Assembly: GCF_011682055.1 (NCBI RefSeq)
Contig: NZ_JAAQOM010000001.1
Coordinates: 186,001 to 250,000, forward strand
From: Telluria antibiotica
GTDB lineage: Bacteria; Pseudomonadota; Gammaproteobacteria; Burkholderiales; Burkholderiaceae_D
DNA length: 64,000 nt
Reading direction: 5' to 3'
Part shown: positions 44,401-52,985 of the stretch, one piece after another
Layout of the letters: each line of letters begins with the position of its first letter
Position numbering within the stretch: position 1 is the first letter of the stretch
The notes under the pieces: model-generated
Database searches by the model: none
Told to the model about the DNA's origin: nothing
The model's input: only the letters and a program-made list of their open reading frames with translations
Program-made: the position numbers and the translations under genes

Positions 44401-44883
44401 ATGGATTACCCGGAAATCATGCTACGCCTGACGGCGTCCCTGCTCGTCGGCGGCTTGATCGGCCTCGACCGCAACCTGCACGGCAAGCCGACGGGCATCC
44501 GCACGCTGGGCCTCGTGTGCGTGGGCGCGTGCGCCCTCACCCTGGCCGGCGCCGACCTCGCGACGGGCCGCGAGGCCGACGCGGCCGCCGTCAGCCGCGT
44601 GATCCAGGGCCTCGTGACGGGCATCGGCTTCCTCGGTTCAGGTGTCATCATCCGCGAGAACGGCAGCGACCGCGTGCGCGGCCTGACGACGGCGGCGTCG
44701 ATCTGGATCACGGCCATCCTCGGCATCCTGTGCGGCATGGGGTCGTGGCAGATCGCGGCCATGGCCCTCGTCCTTGTGTTCGTGCTGTTCGTCTGCGGCA
44801 AGTCCATCGAACGGGCGCTGCACCGCCGCTGGCTGGACAAGCCGGCCGACGAACAGCGGGCAATCAGCCTGCACGACGAATAA
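44401..44883 (+). CDS. MgtC/SapB-family membrane protein
   Basis: A 160-aa membrane protein with four to five helices. Family landmarks are RLTASLLVGGLIGLDRNLHG, KPTGIRTLGLVCVGACALT and QGLVTGIGFLGSGVIIRENG, then RVRGLTTAASIWITAILGI, which match the MgtC/SapB domain closely. It lacks the C-terminal ACT-like domain of virulence MgtC proteins. The start is one base after the DUF2252 stop, so both are cotranscribed. It converges on a histidine kinase gene with 5 bases between stops. Link to Mg2+ is family-based only. Confidence 0.92.
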   Translation: MDYPEIMLRLTASLLVGGLIGLDRNLHGKPTGIRTLGLVCVGACALTLAGADLATGREADAAAVSRVIQGLVTGIGFLGSGVIIRENGSDRVRGLTTAASIWITAILGILCGMGSWQIAAMALVLVFVLFVCGKSIERALHRRWLDKPADEQRAISLHDE

Positions 44884-44888
44884 GCGGA

Positions 44889-46193
44889 TCAGTCCCCGGC
44901 GGCGTCGCCCCCGGATGCGGAGCCCGGCGGCACGACCGGCAGGCGGATCGTGAAGACGGTGCCGACGCCCGGCTTCGACGCCACGTCGATGCGGCCGCCG
45001 TGCTTGTTGACGATGCTGTACGACAGCGACAGGCCGAGGCCCGTGCCGCTGCCGACCGGCTTCGTCGTGAAGAACGGCTCGAACACGCGCTTCAGGTTTT
45101 CCGGCGCGATGCCGGAGCCGTTGTCGCTGATCCTGATCCACACCCAGCCCTCCGACGCGCCGGTGGCGATCGTGATCACACCCTTGCTCTGGATGGCCTG
45201 CGCGGCGTTCACGAGCAGGTTCATGAACACCTGGTTCAGCTGCGACGCCAGGCATTTGATCTCGGGCAGCTTGCCGTAGTGCTTCTCGACGGTGGCCTTG
45301 TACTTGATCTCGTTGGCGACGATGTTCAACGTGGTGTCGATGCCCGAGTGCACGTCGGCATATTGCCAATCCATCTGCCCCACGTGCGAAAAGTCTTTCA
45401 AGGCCTGGACGATGTCCTTCACGCGCTTGAGCCCGTCCATCGACTCGCTGACGAGGTCGGCGATGTCTTCCTTCAGGTAGCCGAGGTCAGCCTTGCGCCC
45501 GATCGCTTCGATCTGCGCCGCGAGCGGCGAGCCGGGCGCCTCTTTTTTCACGGCGTCGCTGTACGCGTCCACGACCGACAGCAACGTGCCCACGTAGTGC
45601 CGCAACGTGCCCATGTTCGAGTTGACGAAGCCGATCGGATTGTTGATTTCGTGCGCCACGCCCGCCGCCAGCTGGCCGATCGACGCCATCTTTTCCGATT
45701 GCAGCAACTGGTCGTGCGCCTCGCTCAGCCGCGCGATTAGTAGCTGCTGCTTCTGCTCCATCAGCTTGCGCGCCGTGATGTCCGTCAGCGAGCCGATCAC
45801 CTCGACGGGCGTGCCGCGGTCGTCGTAGATCAGGCGCAGCCGGTCGTACATCCACAGGAACTCGCCGCCCGCCGTGCGGAACCGGTATTCGTACGTCTTT
45901 TCGCCGTCGACGAACAGCTGGGCCAGGCTGGAAAAGATGCTGGGCGCGTCGTCCGGGTGGATGTGGTCGAACCAGAAGTTCGGGTCCGCCACCATCTCTT
46001 CCGGTCGATAGCCGAGCACGTTGTACGCGTTGTTGCTCACGAACGTCATCTTGAAGTCGCCGCTGGGCACCGTGGCATAGATGATGGCCGGCGTGTTGTC
46101 GATCAGATATTGCAGCCGGACCAGCGGCGACGTGGCGTCGGCTTGCGCAGGTGCGGGGCTCGACGTCAACGAGTCGAAAACTTCAAATTCCAT
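44889..46193 (-). CDS. Soluble PAS-domain histidine kinase
   Basis: A 434-aa cytoplasmic kinase without membrane segments. A PAS domain spans about residues 25-145 (IDNTPAIIYATVPSGDFKMT, later YEYRFRTAGGEFLWMYDRLR). A coiled linker leads to the dimerisation/phosphoacceptor domain SEKMASIGQLAAGVAHEINN with His181, then a HATPase with N box NQVFMNLLVNAAQAIQ, G1 DNGSGI, F box FEPFFTTKPVGSGTGLGLSL. No receiver domain is present. It is a close relative, by shared motifs, of the shorter kinase at 55998-56921, suggesting partners in the same network. The cognate regulator may be in the downstream signalling island. Confidence 0.95.
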   Translation of the reverse strand: MEFEVFDSLTSSPAPAQADATSPLVRLQYLIDNTPAIIYATVPSGDFKMTFVSNNAYNVLGYRPEEMVADPNFWFDHIHPDDAPSIFSSLAQLFVDGEKTYEYRFRTAGGEFLWMYDRLRLIYDDRGTPVEVIGSLTDITARKLMEQKQQLLIARLSEAHDQLLQSEKMASIGQLAAGVAHEINNPIGFVNSNMGTLRHYVGTLLSVVDAYSDAVKKEAPGSPLAAQIEAIGRKADLGYLKEDIADLVSESMDGLKRVKDIVQALKDFSHVGQMDWQYADVHSGIDTTLNIVANEIKYKATVEKHYGKLPEIKCLASQLNQVFMNLLVNAAQAIQSKGVITIATGASEGWVWIRISDNGSGIAPENLKRVFEPFFTTKPVGSGTGLGLSLSYSIVNKHGGRIDVASKPGVGTVFTIRLPVVPPGSASGGDAAGD

Positions 46194-46275
46194 GGCGGGG
46201 CTCGACGTAAGTGCGGAGTTCCATTATCCGGAGGAAACGGACAAAAATGGTGCTTTGTTGAAACTCTAATACGCA

Positions 46276-46290
46276 AGTGTCATGGACACT
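46276..46290. other. Short perfect hairpin AGTGTC-ATG-GACACT
   Basis: A 6-bp stem with a 3-base loop between the SnoaL-like gene and the PAS kinase start, 83 bases before the kinase ATG. It may be an operator or weak terminator; the symmetric sequence is the only evidence. Confidence 0.35.
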
Positions 46291-46327
46291 ATCGCCTGAT
46301 TACAACACTCCGCACGCAAGCGGCCCG

Positions 46328-46660
46328 TCAGTGGCCGCCGGCCAGCTTGTCCGCATGCAGGTGGACGAGTTTCCAGGCGCCCTCCTCGCGCCGGAACACC
46401 TCCGCGACGCGCAAGTCCATGGGCACGGGCTGCGGCTGGCCCGTGACGTTGACGACGGAACGCTGGATGCCGGCCCGGTACGCGAGGTCGCCGTCGACGG
46501 CGCTGTGCAGCACCTCGAAGCGGTTCTCGCCGCCGGGGCCGAAGAGGGTGGCGGGCGGGCGGTCCGTGGACATGGCGCCGAGCGGGCCGCAATCGCCGCC
46601 GACGAACGCGTCGGACGCCGCTCTCCGCTGGCGCATGAAGGCATCGAAATCATCCCGCAT
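46328..46660 (-). CDS. SnoaL/DUF4440-like NTF2-fold protein
   Basis: A 110-aa protein. The N-terminal helix MRDDFDAFMRQRRAASDAFV is followed by strands PATLFGPGGENRFEVLHS, AYRAGIQRSVVNVTGQPQ and LRVAEVFRREEGAWKLVHLH, the usual order of a cone-shaped NTF2 fold. The late W-x-L-V-H-x-H segment is typical of DUF4440/SnoaL proteins. A GGGGGACAACC ribosome site sets the start at 46660. It stands alone between the GH2 gene and the PAS kinase. Function unknown. Confidence 0.8.
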   Translation of the reverse strand: MRDDFDAFMRQRRAASDAFVGGDCGPLGAMSTDRPPATLFGPGGENRFEVLHSAVDGDLAYRAGIQRSVVNVTGQPQPVPMDLRVAEVFRREEGAWKLVHLHADKLAGGH

Positions 46661-46753
46661 GGTTGTCCCCCGTGTCGATGAAGCCGTGGCGGGACAGTCC
46701 AGCCGAAGCCGTGCGCGTCGCCGCATGGTGCGGCGTCCGCGCACCAGGATGCG

Positions 46754-49318
46754 TCAGTGCGCCGCGCTGTCGAGCGTGACCTGCGCGCCTTCGAGGCCGT
46801 CCGCGCTCGCGGTCAGCGTCACCTTGCCGCCCTCGCCGGCGCGGGTCTTGACGATGGCCAGCGCCAGGCCGTTGTACGCGTTGCGCTCGTGCGACTGGAA
46901 CGGTTCCAGGTTCGTCGCGTCGCCGTTGTCCGTCGCGACGATCTCGCCCGGGCCGGACAGCTTGAACCCGATGCGGTCGTGCGAGCGCGGCACCTGGCGC
47001 CCGTCCTTGTCGGCGATGGCCACCGTCACGAACGCGAGGTCGTGGCCGTCGGCCGTGAGTTTCGTGCGGTCGGCCGACACGACGAGCTTCGCGGGCTTGC
47101 CCGTCGTGGCCACGGTGTCCTCCGCCCAGCGCTTGCCGTGCTTGTAGACGACGGCCTTCAACGTGCCGGGCTGGTACACGACGTCGTCCCAGCGCAGGCG
47201 GTAGTCGCGCGGGCCGCGCTTCTTGCGGCCCAGCGACTTCCCGTTCAGGAACAGCTCCGCTTCGTCGCCGGACGTGTACAGGTGCACGGGCGTCACCTGG
47301 CCCACGCGCTCCGGCCAGTTCCAGTGCGGCAGCAGGTGCGCCATCGGCAGGTCCGGACGCCAGCGGGCCTGGTACAGGTAGAAGCGGTCCTTCTTGAAGC
47401 CGGCCAGGTCGACGATGCCGAAGTACGAGCTGCGCGACGGCATCGCGATCTTCTTCAACGCGGCCAGTTCCTGCGCGGCGCGCTGCTGCTGCGCGGGGTC
47501 GGTGAAGTTCAGCAGGTTCGTGTTGTCGTCGTTGTACGGTGTGGGCTCGCCCAGGTAGTCGAAGCCCGTCCACACGAATTCGCCCGCGACGAACGGATTG
47601 TCGTCCTGGCCCTTGAATTCCGCATCGGGCGTCGTCGCCCACGGCGGCGCCGTCAGGTCGTAGCTGCTGACCTGGAAGTTCGCGGCGCCCTTGGCCTTGT
47701 CGTCGCTGACGGGGAAGAAGTATTCGCCGCGCGAGCTGATCGTCGACGACGTCTCGCTGCCGAAGATCGGCAGGTACGGCGCGGACGCATGCACCTTGCC
47801 GTATTCGCCCGGCTTGTAGTTGTAGCCGAACAGGTCGACGACGTTCTGGAAGCCGTTATAGCCGGAGTCGACGTGGTTGTACGCCGACGTGACGGGACGC
47901 GTGCGGTCCTCGCCGCGCGCGATCTCCGCGAGATGCGCCGCCAGCTTCCAGCCTTCCGGCCTGCCCTGCTCCGGAATCTCGTTGCCCGTGCTCCAGGCGA
48001 TCACGCTCGGGTGGTTGCGGTCGCGCCGGATCTGCGCGCGCAAGTCCTTCTCGTGCCACGCATCGAACGACAGGTGGTAGTCGTTCGGCGTCTTCGCCTC
48101 GTGCCACATGTCGAACGCCTCGTCCAGCACGACGAAGCCCATGCGGTCCGCGAGGTCCAGCAACTCCGGCGCCGGCGGGTTGTGGCTCGTGCGGATGGCG
48201 TTCGTGCCCATCTCGCGCAATACCTCCAGCTGGCGCTCCAGCGCCCGCACGTTGATCGCCGTGCCCAGCGCGCCGAGGTCGTGGTGCATGCACACGCCGT
48301 TCAGCGGCACGCGCTGGCCGTTCAGCAGGAAGCCGCGCGCCGGGTCGAACGTGGCGGTGCGGATGCCGAACGGCGTCTCGACGACGTCCGTGACCTTGCC
48401 AGCGTCCGTCACGGTCGTCACCGCGACGTAGCGCTGCGGGCTCGCGATGCTCCACAGGCGGGGCTTGGGTACGGTCAGCGTCTGCGTGAGCTGGGCCTGG
48501 CGGTCCGCGACGACCTTGGCCGGCGCCGATTGCGCCTGGCGCGCGACGGGCGCGCCGCTGCGCTTGCCGGCCGCGTCGAGCGCGTAAATCTCCGTTGCCA
48601 CCTGCACCTGCGCGGCCCGGCCGTCGCTTTCCACCGTCGTCTGGATCGACACGGTCGCGGCGTCCTTCGACACCTGCGGCGTCGTCACGAACGTGCCGTA
48701 CTGCGCGACGTGCACGGGCGCCGTCTTGACGAGCCAGACGTTGCGGTAGATGCCCCCGCCCGGATACCAGCGCGACGAATTGGGCGGATTGTCGAGCCGG
48801 ATCGCGACCACGTTGTCGGCGCCCGGCTTCGCGTACGGCGTCAGGTCCACGCGCCAGGATGCGTAGCCGTACGGCCAGCCCCCGACGTAATGCCCGTTGA
48901 TCCAGACGGCGGCATGCGACATGGCGCCGTCGATGTCCAGGTACAGGCGGCGGCCGGCATCGGCCGCCGGTAACGTGAAGTGCTTGCGGTACCAGCCCAC
49001 GCCCCACCACGGCAGCTTGCCCGTCTCGCCCGGGTATTCCTGCTTGAACGGCCCTTCGATGCCCCAGTCGTGCGGCAGGTCGAGCTTGCGCCACGCGGCG
49101 TCGTCGAAGCCCGGCTGGGCGGCGGGAATGGCTGTTGCCGGGTCGGCCAGCTTCGCTTCGTCGAGCTGGGCGCTGCCGGCGGGGTCGCCTTTCGCGAAGC
49201 GCCAGTCGGCGTCGAACGACGTGCGTTCGCGTGCGGGCAGGTCGGCGGCATGCGCGGCGCCGCACAGCACGGCGACGCCGAACGCGATGGCGGTGAGGGA
49301 ACGGGGAAGGAGCGTCAT
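46754..49318 (-). CDS. Exported GH2-family beta-galactosidase
   Basis: An 854-aa enzyme with a signal peptide (LTAIAFGVAVLCGAAHAADL). The sugar-binding domain has WYRKHFTLPAADAGRRLYLD and GYASWRVDLTPYAKPGADNV. An Ig-like domain is followed by the TIM barrel with GVCMHHDLGALGTAINVRAL. The acid/base Glu is in AWSTGNEIPEQGRPEGWKL (about residue 445) and the nucleophile Glu in PIFGSETSSTISSRGEYF (about 521). C-terminal DUF4982-like and Big-type domains follow (LYTSGDEAELFLNGKSLGRK). The start is the ATG at 49318; an upstream in-frame GTG adds two codons. Acts in the periplasm or outside on beta-galactosides. Confidence 0.93.
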   Translation of the reverse strand: MTLLPRSLTAIAFGVAVLCGAAHAADLPARERTSFDADWRFAKGDPAGSAQLDEAKLADPATAIPAAQPGFDDAAWRKLDLPHDWGIEGPFKQEYPGETGKLPWWGVGWYRKHFTLPAADAGRRLYLDIDGAMSHAAVWINGHYVGGWPYGYASWRVDLTPYAKPGADNVVAIRLDNPPNSSRWYPGGGIYRNVWLVKTAPVHVAQYGTFVTTPQVSKDAATVSIQTTVESDGRAAQVQVATEIYALDAAGKRSGAPVARQAQSAPAKVVADRQAQLTQTLTVPKPRLWSIASPQRYVAVTTVTDAGKVTDVVETPFGIRTATFDPARGFLLNGQRVPLNGVCMHHDLGALGTAINVRALERQLEVLREMGTNAIRTSHNPPAPELLDLADRMGFVVLDEAFDMWHEAKTPNDYHLSFDAWHEKDLRAQIRRDRNHPSVIAWSTGNEIPEQGRPEGWKLAAHLAEIARGEDRTRPVTSAYNHVDSGYNGFQNVVDLFGYNYKPGEYGKVHASAPYLPIFGSETSSTISSRGEYFFPVSDDKAKGAANFQVSSYDLTAPPWATTPDAEFKGQDDNPFVAGEFVWTGFDYLGEPTPYNDDNTNLLNFTDPAQQQRAAQELAALKKIAMPSRSSYFGIVDLAGFKKDRFYLYQARWRPDLPMAHLLPHWNWPERVGQVTPVHLYTSGDEAELFLNGKSLGRKKRGPRDYRLRWDDVVYQPGTLKAVVYKHGKRWAEDTVATTGKPAKLVVSADRTKLTADGHDLAFVTVAIADKDGRQVPRSHDRIGFKLSGPGEIVATDNGDATNLEPFQSHERNAYNGLALAIVKTRAGEGGKVTLTASADGLEGAQVTLDSAAH

Positions 49319-49430
49319 GGTCACGGATCGGTCGTTGGCGGGTTATCGAAAGGGAAAGCTGGAGTATGAGCCACCCTTCTGCACGCCAGCTATACGAATT
49401 GGCCGGGCGGGTATCCAAAAGCGCGATAGC

Positions 49431-49490
49431 ACGCGGCCCGGCCGAACGCGGCCCGGCCGAACGTGGCCCGGCCGAACGCGGCCCGCTCAG
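49431..49490. repeat. 15-bp tandem repeat, about four units
   Basis: ACGCGGCCCGGCCGA occurs at 49431-49445 and 49446-49460, with one change (ACGTGG...) at 49461-49475, and a partial copy ACGCGGCCCG to 49485. The array abuts the stop codon of the large signalling gene (TGA at 49489-49487) and separates it from the GH2 gene. It may vary in copy number by slippage. Confidence 0.85.
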
Positions 49491-52400
49491 TGGCCCGCCG
49501 TTCCCCGCTTCGCCTCGAACTCCACGAACGCTTCGCGCACGGCCTCGTCCAGCTCCTCGTCGATCCACGGCTTGGTGAGGAACTTGAAGATCGCGCCCCG
49601 GTTCACGGCGTCCGTCACCGACTGCAGGTCCGTGTACCCGGACAGCACCATGCGCACGGCGGCCGGGTACATCTGCTTCACGCGTGCGAGGAATTCGGTG
49701 CCGCTCATGCCGCGCATGCGCTGGTCGCACACGATGACGCCGACCTCCGTCGTCGCCAGGATCTCGAACGCCTCGCGCGCGCTGCTGGCCACGAGCACGC
49801 GGTAGCCGTTCTGGCGCATGGAGCGCCGGATCGCCGTCAGCAGGTTGACCTCGTCGTCCACGTACAGCAAGGTGCGGTGGTACGGCTGCGGCGAGAGCTT
49901 GCCGAGATCGAGCGCCTTGTCGTCGCGCAGCATGCGCGCGCACTCGTCCGCGGGCGAGGGGCGGCCGAACAGATAGCCCTGGATCTCGTTGCAGCCGTTC
50001 TGCGCCAGCAGCGCCAGCTGCCCTTCCGTCTCGACGCCTTCCGCGATCACCTCGAGCCGCAGGCCGTGGCCCATCGCGACGACGGCGCGCGCGATCGCCA
50101 GGTCGTCCGGGTCGGACGTCAGGTCGCGCACGAACGACTGGTCGAGCTTCAACCGGTCGACGGGGAAGCGTTTGAGGTAGTTCAGGTTCGAATAGCCGGT
50201 GCCGAAATCGTCGATGGCGAGGCGCACGCCCATTGCCTTCAGCTCGCACAGGATGTCGACGGTCTTCTGCGGGTCTTCCATCGACGCGCTTTCCGTCAGC
50301 TCCAGCTCGAGCAGCCTGGGCTCCAGCCCCGTCTCGGCGAGGATGCGGCCGACCGTCTCCACGACCCGTTCCGAAAACTGGCGCGCCGACAGGTTCACCG
50401 ACACCGGCACGGCGCGCAGGCCCGCGCGCTGCCACGCGCAAGACTGCTCGCACGCGCGCCGCAGCACGCGCTCGCCGATCGCGAGGATCAGCCCCGTCTC
50501 TTCCGCCAGCGCGATGAAGCGGCCCGGCGGGATCAGGCCCTGCTCCGGGTGCTGCCAGCGCAGCAGCGCCTCGAAGCCGATGATCTTGCCCGTCGACAGA
50601 CTCGCCTGCGGCTGGTAATGCACGACGAGCTCGTCGCGCTCGAGCGCGCGCCGCAGCGCGTTCTCGAAGCGGAAGCGCTCGTGGACGCCGTCGTTGAGTT
50701 CCGGGCGGTAGAACGCGTAGCGCTCGTCCTTGCTGGCCAGCGCGCGCTGCAGCGCGGCCTCGGCGTCCTGCGTGAGGCCATCGTAGTCGTCGGCGTCGTT
50801 CGGGAACAGCGCGATGCCGACGCACGGGTCCAGGTGGACTTCTTCGTCGCCGTGCACGAACACCAGGTCCATCCGGTCCAGCACGTCGCGCGCGAGCGCG
50901 GCCAGCTCCGCCTCGTTCGAGCGCAGCGCGACCAGCGCGAACGTGCGCTCGCCCGTGCGCGCGACCGTGAGATCGGCCTCGCCCAGATCGCCCAGGCGCG
51001 CGGCCACCTGGCGCAGCAACGACTGCTCCGCGTCCAGGCCCAGGCTCGCGCGGATCACCTGCAGGCGCGTCAGCCGCAGCAGCATGAGGCCCAGCAGCGG
51101 CTTGCCGTCGTTGACCCTGGCCTGCATCTGGCGCACGCGGTCGCGCAGCAGCACATCGTTCGGCAGGCCCGTCTCACGGTCGAAGTTCGAAAGGTAGCGC
51201 AGGCTTTCCTCGGCGCGGCGCAGCTCCGTCACGTCCATGCCCGTCGTGACGACGTATTGCACGGCGCCGTCGGCGCGGCGCAGCATCGTCGACGACCAGA
51301 TCACGGCGCGCACGCTGCCGTCGCGCGCCACCCACTCGCCGCTTTGCTGGACGGGGACGGCGCCGGCGGGCGACGCGTTGATTTCCACGGGCGCGCTGTC
51401 GGCACGGCGGAACAGGTCGCGGAACGGCCGGCCCAGCACCTCGTCGGCGCGCCAGCCGGAACTCTGCTCACAGGCCGGGTTGAACAGCCGGATATTGCCG
51501 TCGCCGTCCAGCACGCACACGAGCGCGCCGCTCAGGTTGACCACGGCCGACAGCAACGCCCGTTCCGACTCCAGCGCGGCCGTGCGCTCGTCCACGAGGC
51601 GCTCCATGTTCCCGTACAGGTGCGCGCGCTCGATGGCGACGGCGATCTGGCTGCCGACCGTCTCGAGCACTTGCCGGTCGTCGTCGGCCAGTGCGCCGTC
51701 GGCGATCGTCAGGCACATCATCCCGCGGCTGCGCACGCCCGTCGTCAACGGCACGCGCACACTGGGCTCGCCGCGGCACGTGGCGCGCGCCACGACGGCC
51801 GGCTGCCCGGCCGCGGGCGCAGCGGCGCAGTCGCACGGGTCGACAACGGCGCCGCTGGCATCGCGCGCCACCGCGAACGACGGCCTGCCGTCATGGTCGA
51901 GCAGGTGGATCGTCGCGCCCGACACGCCCGGCAGGTCGAGCACGCGGTCGAGCGCGCGCTCGGCCACGTCCTGCTCCGACAGCACGGGGTTGATCGCCTC
52001 GGCGACGCGGTACAGGCCTTCGAGCGACTGGTACGAGTGGGCGATGCGCTCCTGCTGGGCGCGCAACTGCTCCGTCATGTGGATCGCTTCCTCGTACGTC
52101 GAGATCAGGAGGTCGAAGATCTGCTGGCGCTCCGCCGTGATGAAATGCGTCTGCCCGCCCAGGTTGATCTTCATGCCCAGCTGCACCCGCTCGTTCGAGC
52201 GCAGCGCGCGGTTGGCGAGGATGAAGCGGATGCGCCCCAGCAGGTAGTCGGCCTCGAACGGCTTGCGGATGAAATTGTCGGCGCCGCAGTCCAGGCCCTT
52301 GATCACGTCGTACAGGCTGCTGAGGGACGTCAGCAGGATCACGGGGATGTCGCGCAACCCCTCGTCGTGCTTGATCGCCTTGCACATCTCGAAGCCGTCC

Positions 52401-52600
52401 ATGCGGGGCATGGCGATGTCCGTCACGACCAGCGTGGGCGGTTGCTGTCGGACCGACTCCAGGCCGGCGCGCCCGTCGGCGGCGACGCGCACGCGGTAGC
52501 CCGCCGTCTCGAGCAGCCGGGCCAGCTGGCGGGCCTGGGTCGCGCTGTCCTCGACGACCAGGATCTCGATGTCGTTGCGGTTGTCGGGTGACGTGCTCAT
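49487..52600 (-). CDS. REC-GAF-PAS-GGDEF(degenerate)-EAL-REC signalling protein
   Basis: A 1037-aa cytoplasmic protein. REC1 covers residues 10-130 (VVTDIAMPRMDG, phospho-Asp61), a coiled coil 150-195, GAF about 205-325, PAS about 345-465. The GGDEF domain (about 475-630) has its active-site loop reduced to GERTF, so it is unlikely to make c-di-GMP. The EAL domain (640-895) looks intact: FEALLRW (677), LELELTES, AIDDFGTGYSNLNYLKR (797-804 core), KLDQSF, IAEGVETEG. REC2 (908-1030) has VIVCDQRMRGMSG (Asp959) and FLTKPW. It is thus a probable c-di-GMP phosphodiesterase gated by two receivers. Its ATG overlaps the stop of a 25-codon leader ORF. Confidence 0.95.
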   Translation of the reverse strand: MSTSPDNRNDIEILVVEDSATQARQLARLLETAGYRVRVAADGRAGLESVRQQPPTLVVTDIAMPRMDGFEMCKAIKHDEGLRDIPVILLTSLSSLYDVIKGLDCGADNFIRKPFEADYLLGRIRFILANRALRSNERVQLGMKINLGGQTHFITAERQQIFDLLISTYEEAIHMTEQLRAQQERIAHSYQSLEGLYRVAEAINPVLSEQDVAERALDRVLDLPGVSGATIHLLDHDGRPSFAVARDASGAVVDPCDCAAAPAAGQPAVVARATCRGEPSVRVPLTTGVRSRGMMCLTIADGALADDDRQVLETVGSQIAVAIERAHLYGNMERLVDERTAALESERALLSAVVNLSGALVCVLDGDGNIRLFNPACEQSSGWRADEVLGRPFRDLFRRADSAPVEINASPAGAVPVQQSGEWVARDGSVRAVIWSSTMLRRADGAVQYVVTTGMDVTELRRAEESLRYLSNFDRETGLPNDVLLRDRVRQMQARVNDGKPLLGLMLLRLTRLQVIRASLGLDAEQSLLRQVAARLGDLGEADLTVARTGERTFALVALRSNEAELAALARDVLDRMDLVFVHGDEEVHLDPCVGIALFPNDADDYDGLTQDAEAALQRALASKDERYAFYRPELNDGVHERFRFENALRRALERDELVVHYQPQASLSTGKIIGFEALLRWQHPEQGLIPPGRFIALAEETGLILAIGERVLRRACEQSCAWQRAGLRAVPVSVNLSARQFSERVVETVGRILAETGLEPRLLELELTESASMEDPQKTVDILCELKAMGVRLAIDDFGTGYSNLNYLKRFPVDRLKLDQSFVRDLTSDPDDLAIARAVVAMGHGLRLEVIAEGVETEGQLALLAQNGCNEIQGYLFGRPSPADECARMLRDDKALDLGKLSPQPYHRTLLYVDDEVNLLTAIRRSMRQNGYRVLVASSAREAFEILATTEVGVIVCDQRMRGMSGTEFLARVKQMYPAAVRMVLSGYTDLQSVTDAVNRGAIFKFLTKPWIDEELDEAVREAFVEFEAKRGTAGH

Positions 52601-52674
52601 AGCGGCTCACCATGCGCGCCCTGCCGCGGGCGCATCGACAAAGCCGCTTCGGGCGCAAAAGCGGATGAAACCAT
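52597..52674 (-). CDS. Putative 25-aa leader peptide of the large EAL gene
   Basis: A short frame with a strong ribosome site (ACAGGAGTCCGTC) starts at ATG 52674 and encodes MVSSAFAPEAALSMRPRQGA plus HGEPL. Its TGA overlaps the ATG of the downstream 1037-aa gene (CTATGAGC), so ribosomes finishing the leader can restart. The downstream gene has only a weak site (GGTGAG). No similarity is known. It may be a translational-coupling leader; a chance ORF cannot be excluded. Confidence 0.45.
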   Translation of the reverse strand: MVSSAFAPEAALSMRPRQGAHGEPL

Positions 52675-52985
52675 GACGGACTCCTGTCGGCGTGAGTGCC
52701 ATGCGACCGATGGCATTCTGCTCACACGATTCGATCCTAGCGGACCTCGGCGAAGGCGTCTCAGGCGGACGCGACTGTCATGCACTACAAATGCGCACGT
52801 AAAGATCGCAATACTGAGCTTTACACGCGGATTTCATGAAATTTCTGTTAATAAGGCGCAATTCGGCGCCTTGCACGGCTCAAAAGCGGCATTTGTGTCG
52901 TAAATTAAACGACAGCCGTTATCGATAAATTGTTGCTAAAAATTGACATTCATCGATGCGGGCGCCATGCATACGTGCCCCCACA
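52675..52985. other. 311-bp non-coding interval in the signalling island
   Basis: No convincing gene. It holds the upstream region of the leader ORF, an A/T-rich stretch at about 52790-52950 unlike the surrounding GC-rich DNA, and one hairpin (52853-52872). It probably contains the promoter of the large REC-GAF-PAS-GGDEF-EAL-REC gene and the terminator of the HDOD gene. Confidence 0.6.
52853..52872 (-). terminator. Hairpin after the HDOD gene
   Basis: AAGGCGC (52853-52859) and GCGCCTT (52866-52872) enclose a six-base loop, about 115 bases beyond the HDOD stop on the minus strand. The following bases ATTAACAG are A/T-rich but not a T-run. A modest terminator candidate. Confidence 0.4.

Noticed and set aside
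49431..49490. Possible CRISPR array
   Set aside because: Units are 15 bp, directly adjacent with no spacers, and no cas genes are near.
47856..50825. Minus-strand frame joining parts of the GH2 and EAL genes, with GPRSA repeats
   Set aside because: Out of frame with both recognised genes; the repeats are the 15-bp array read through.
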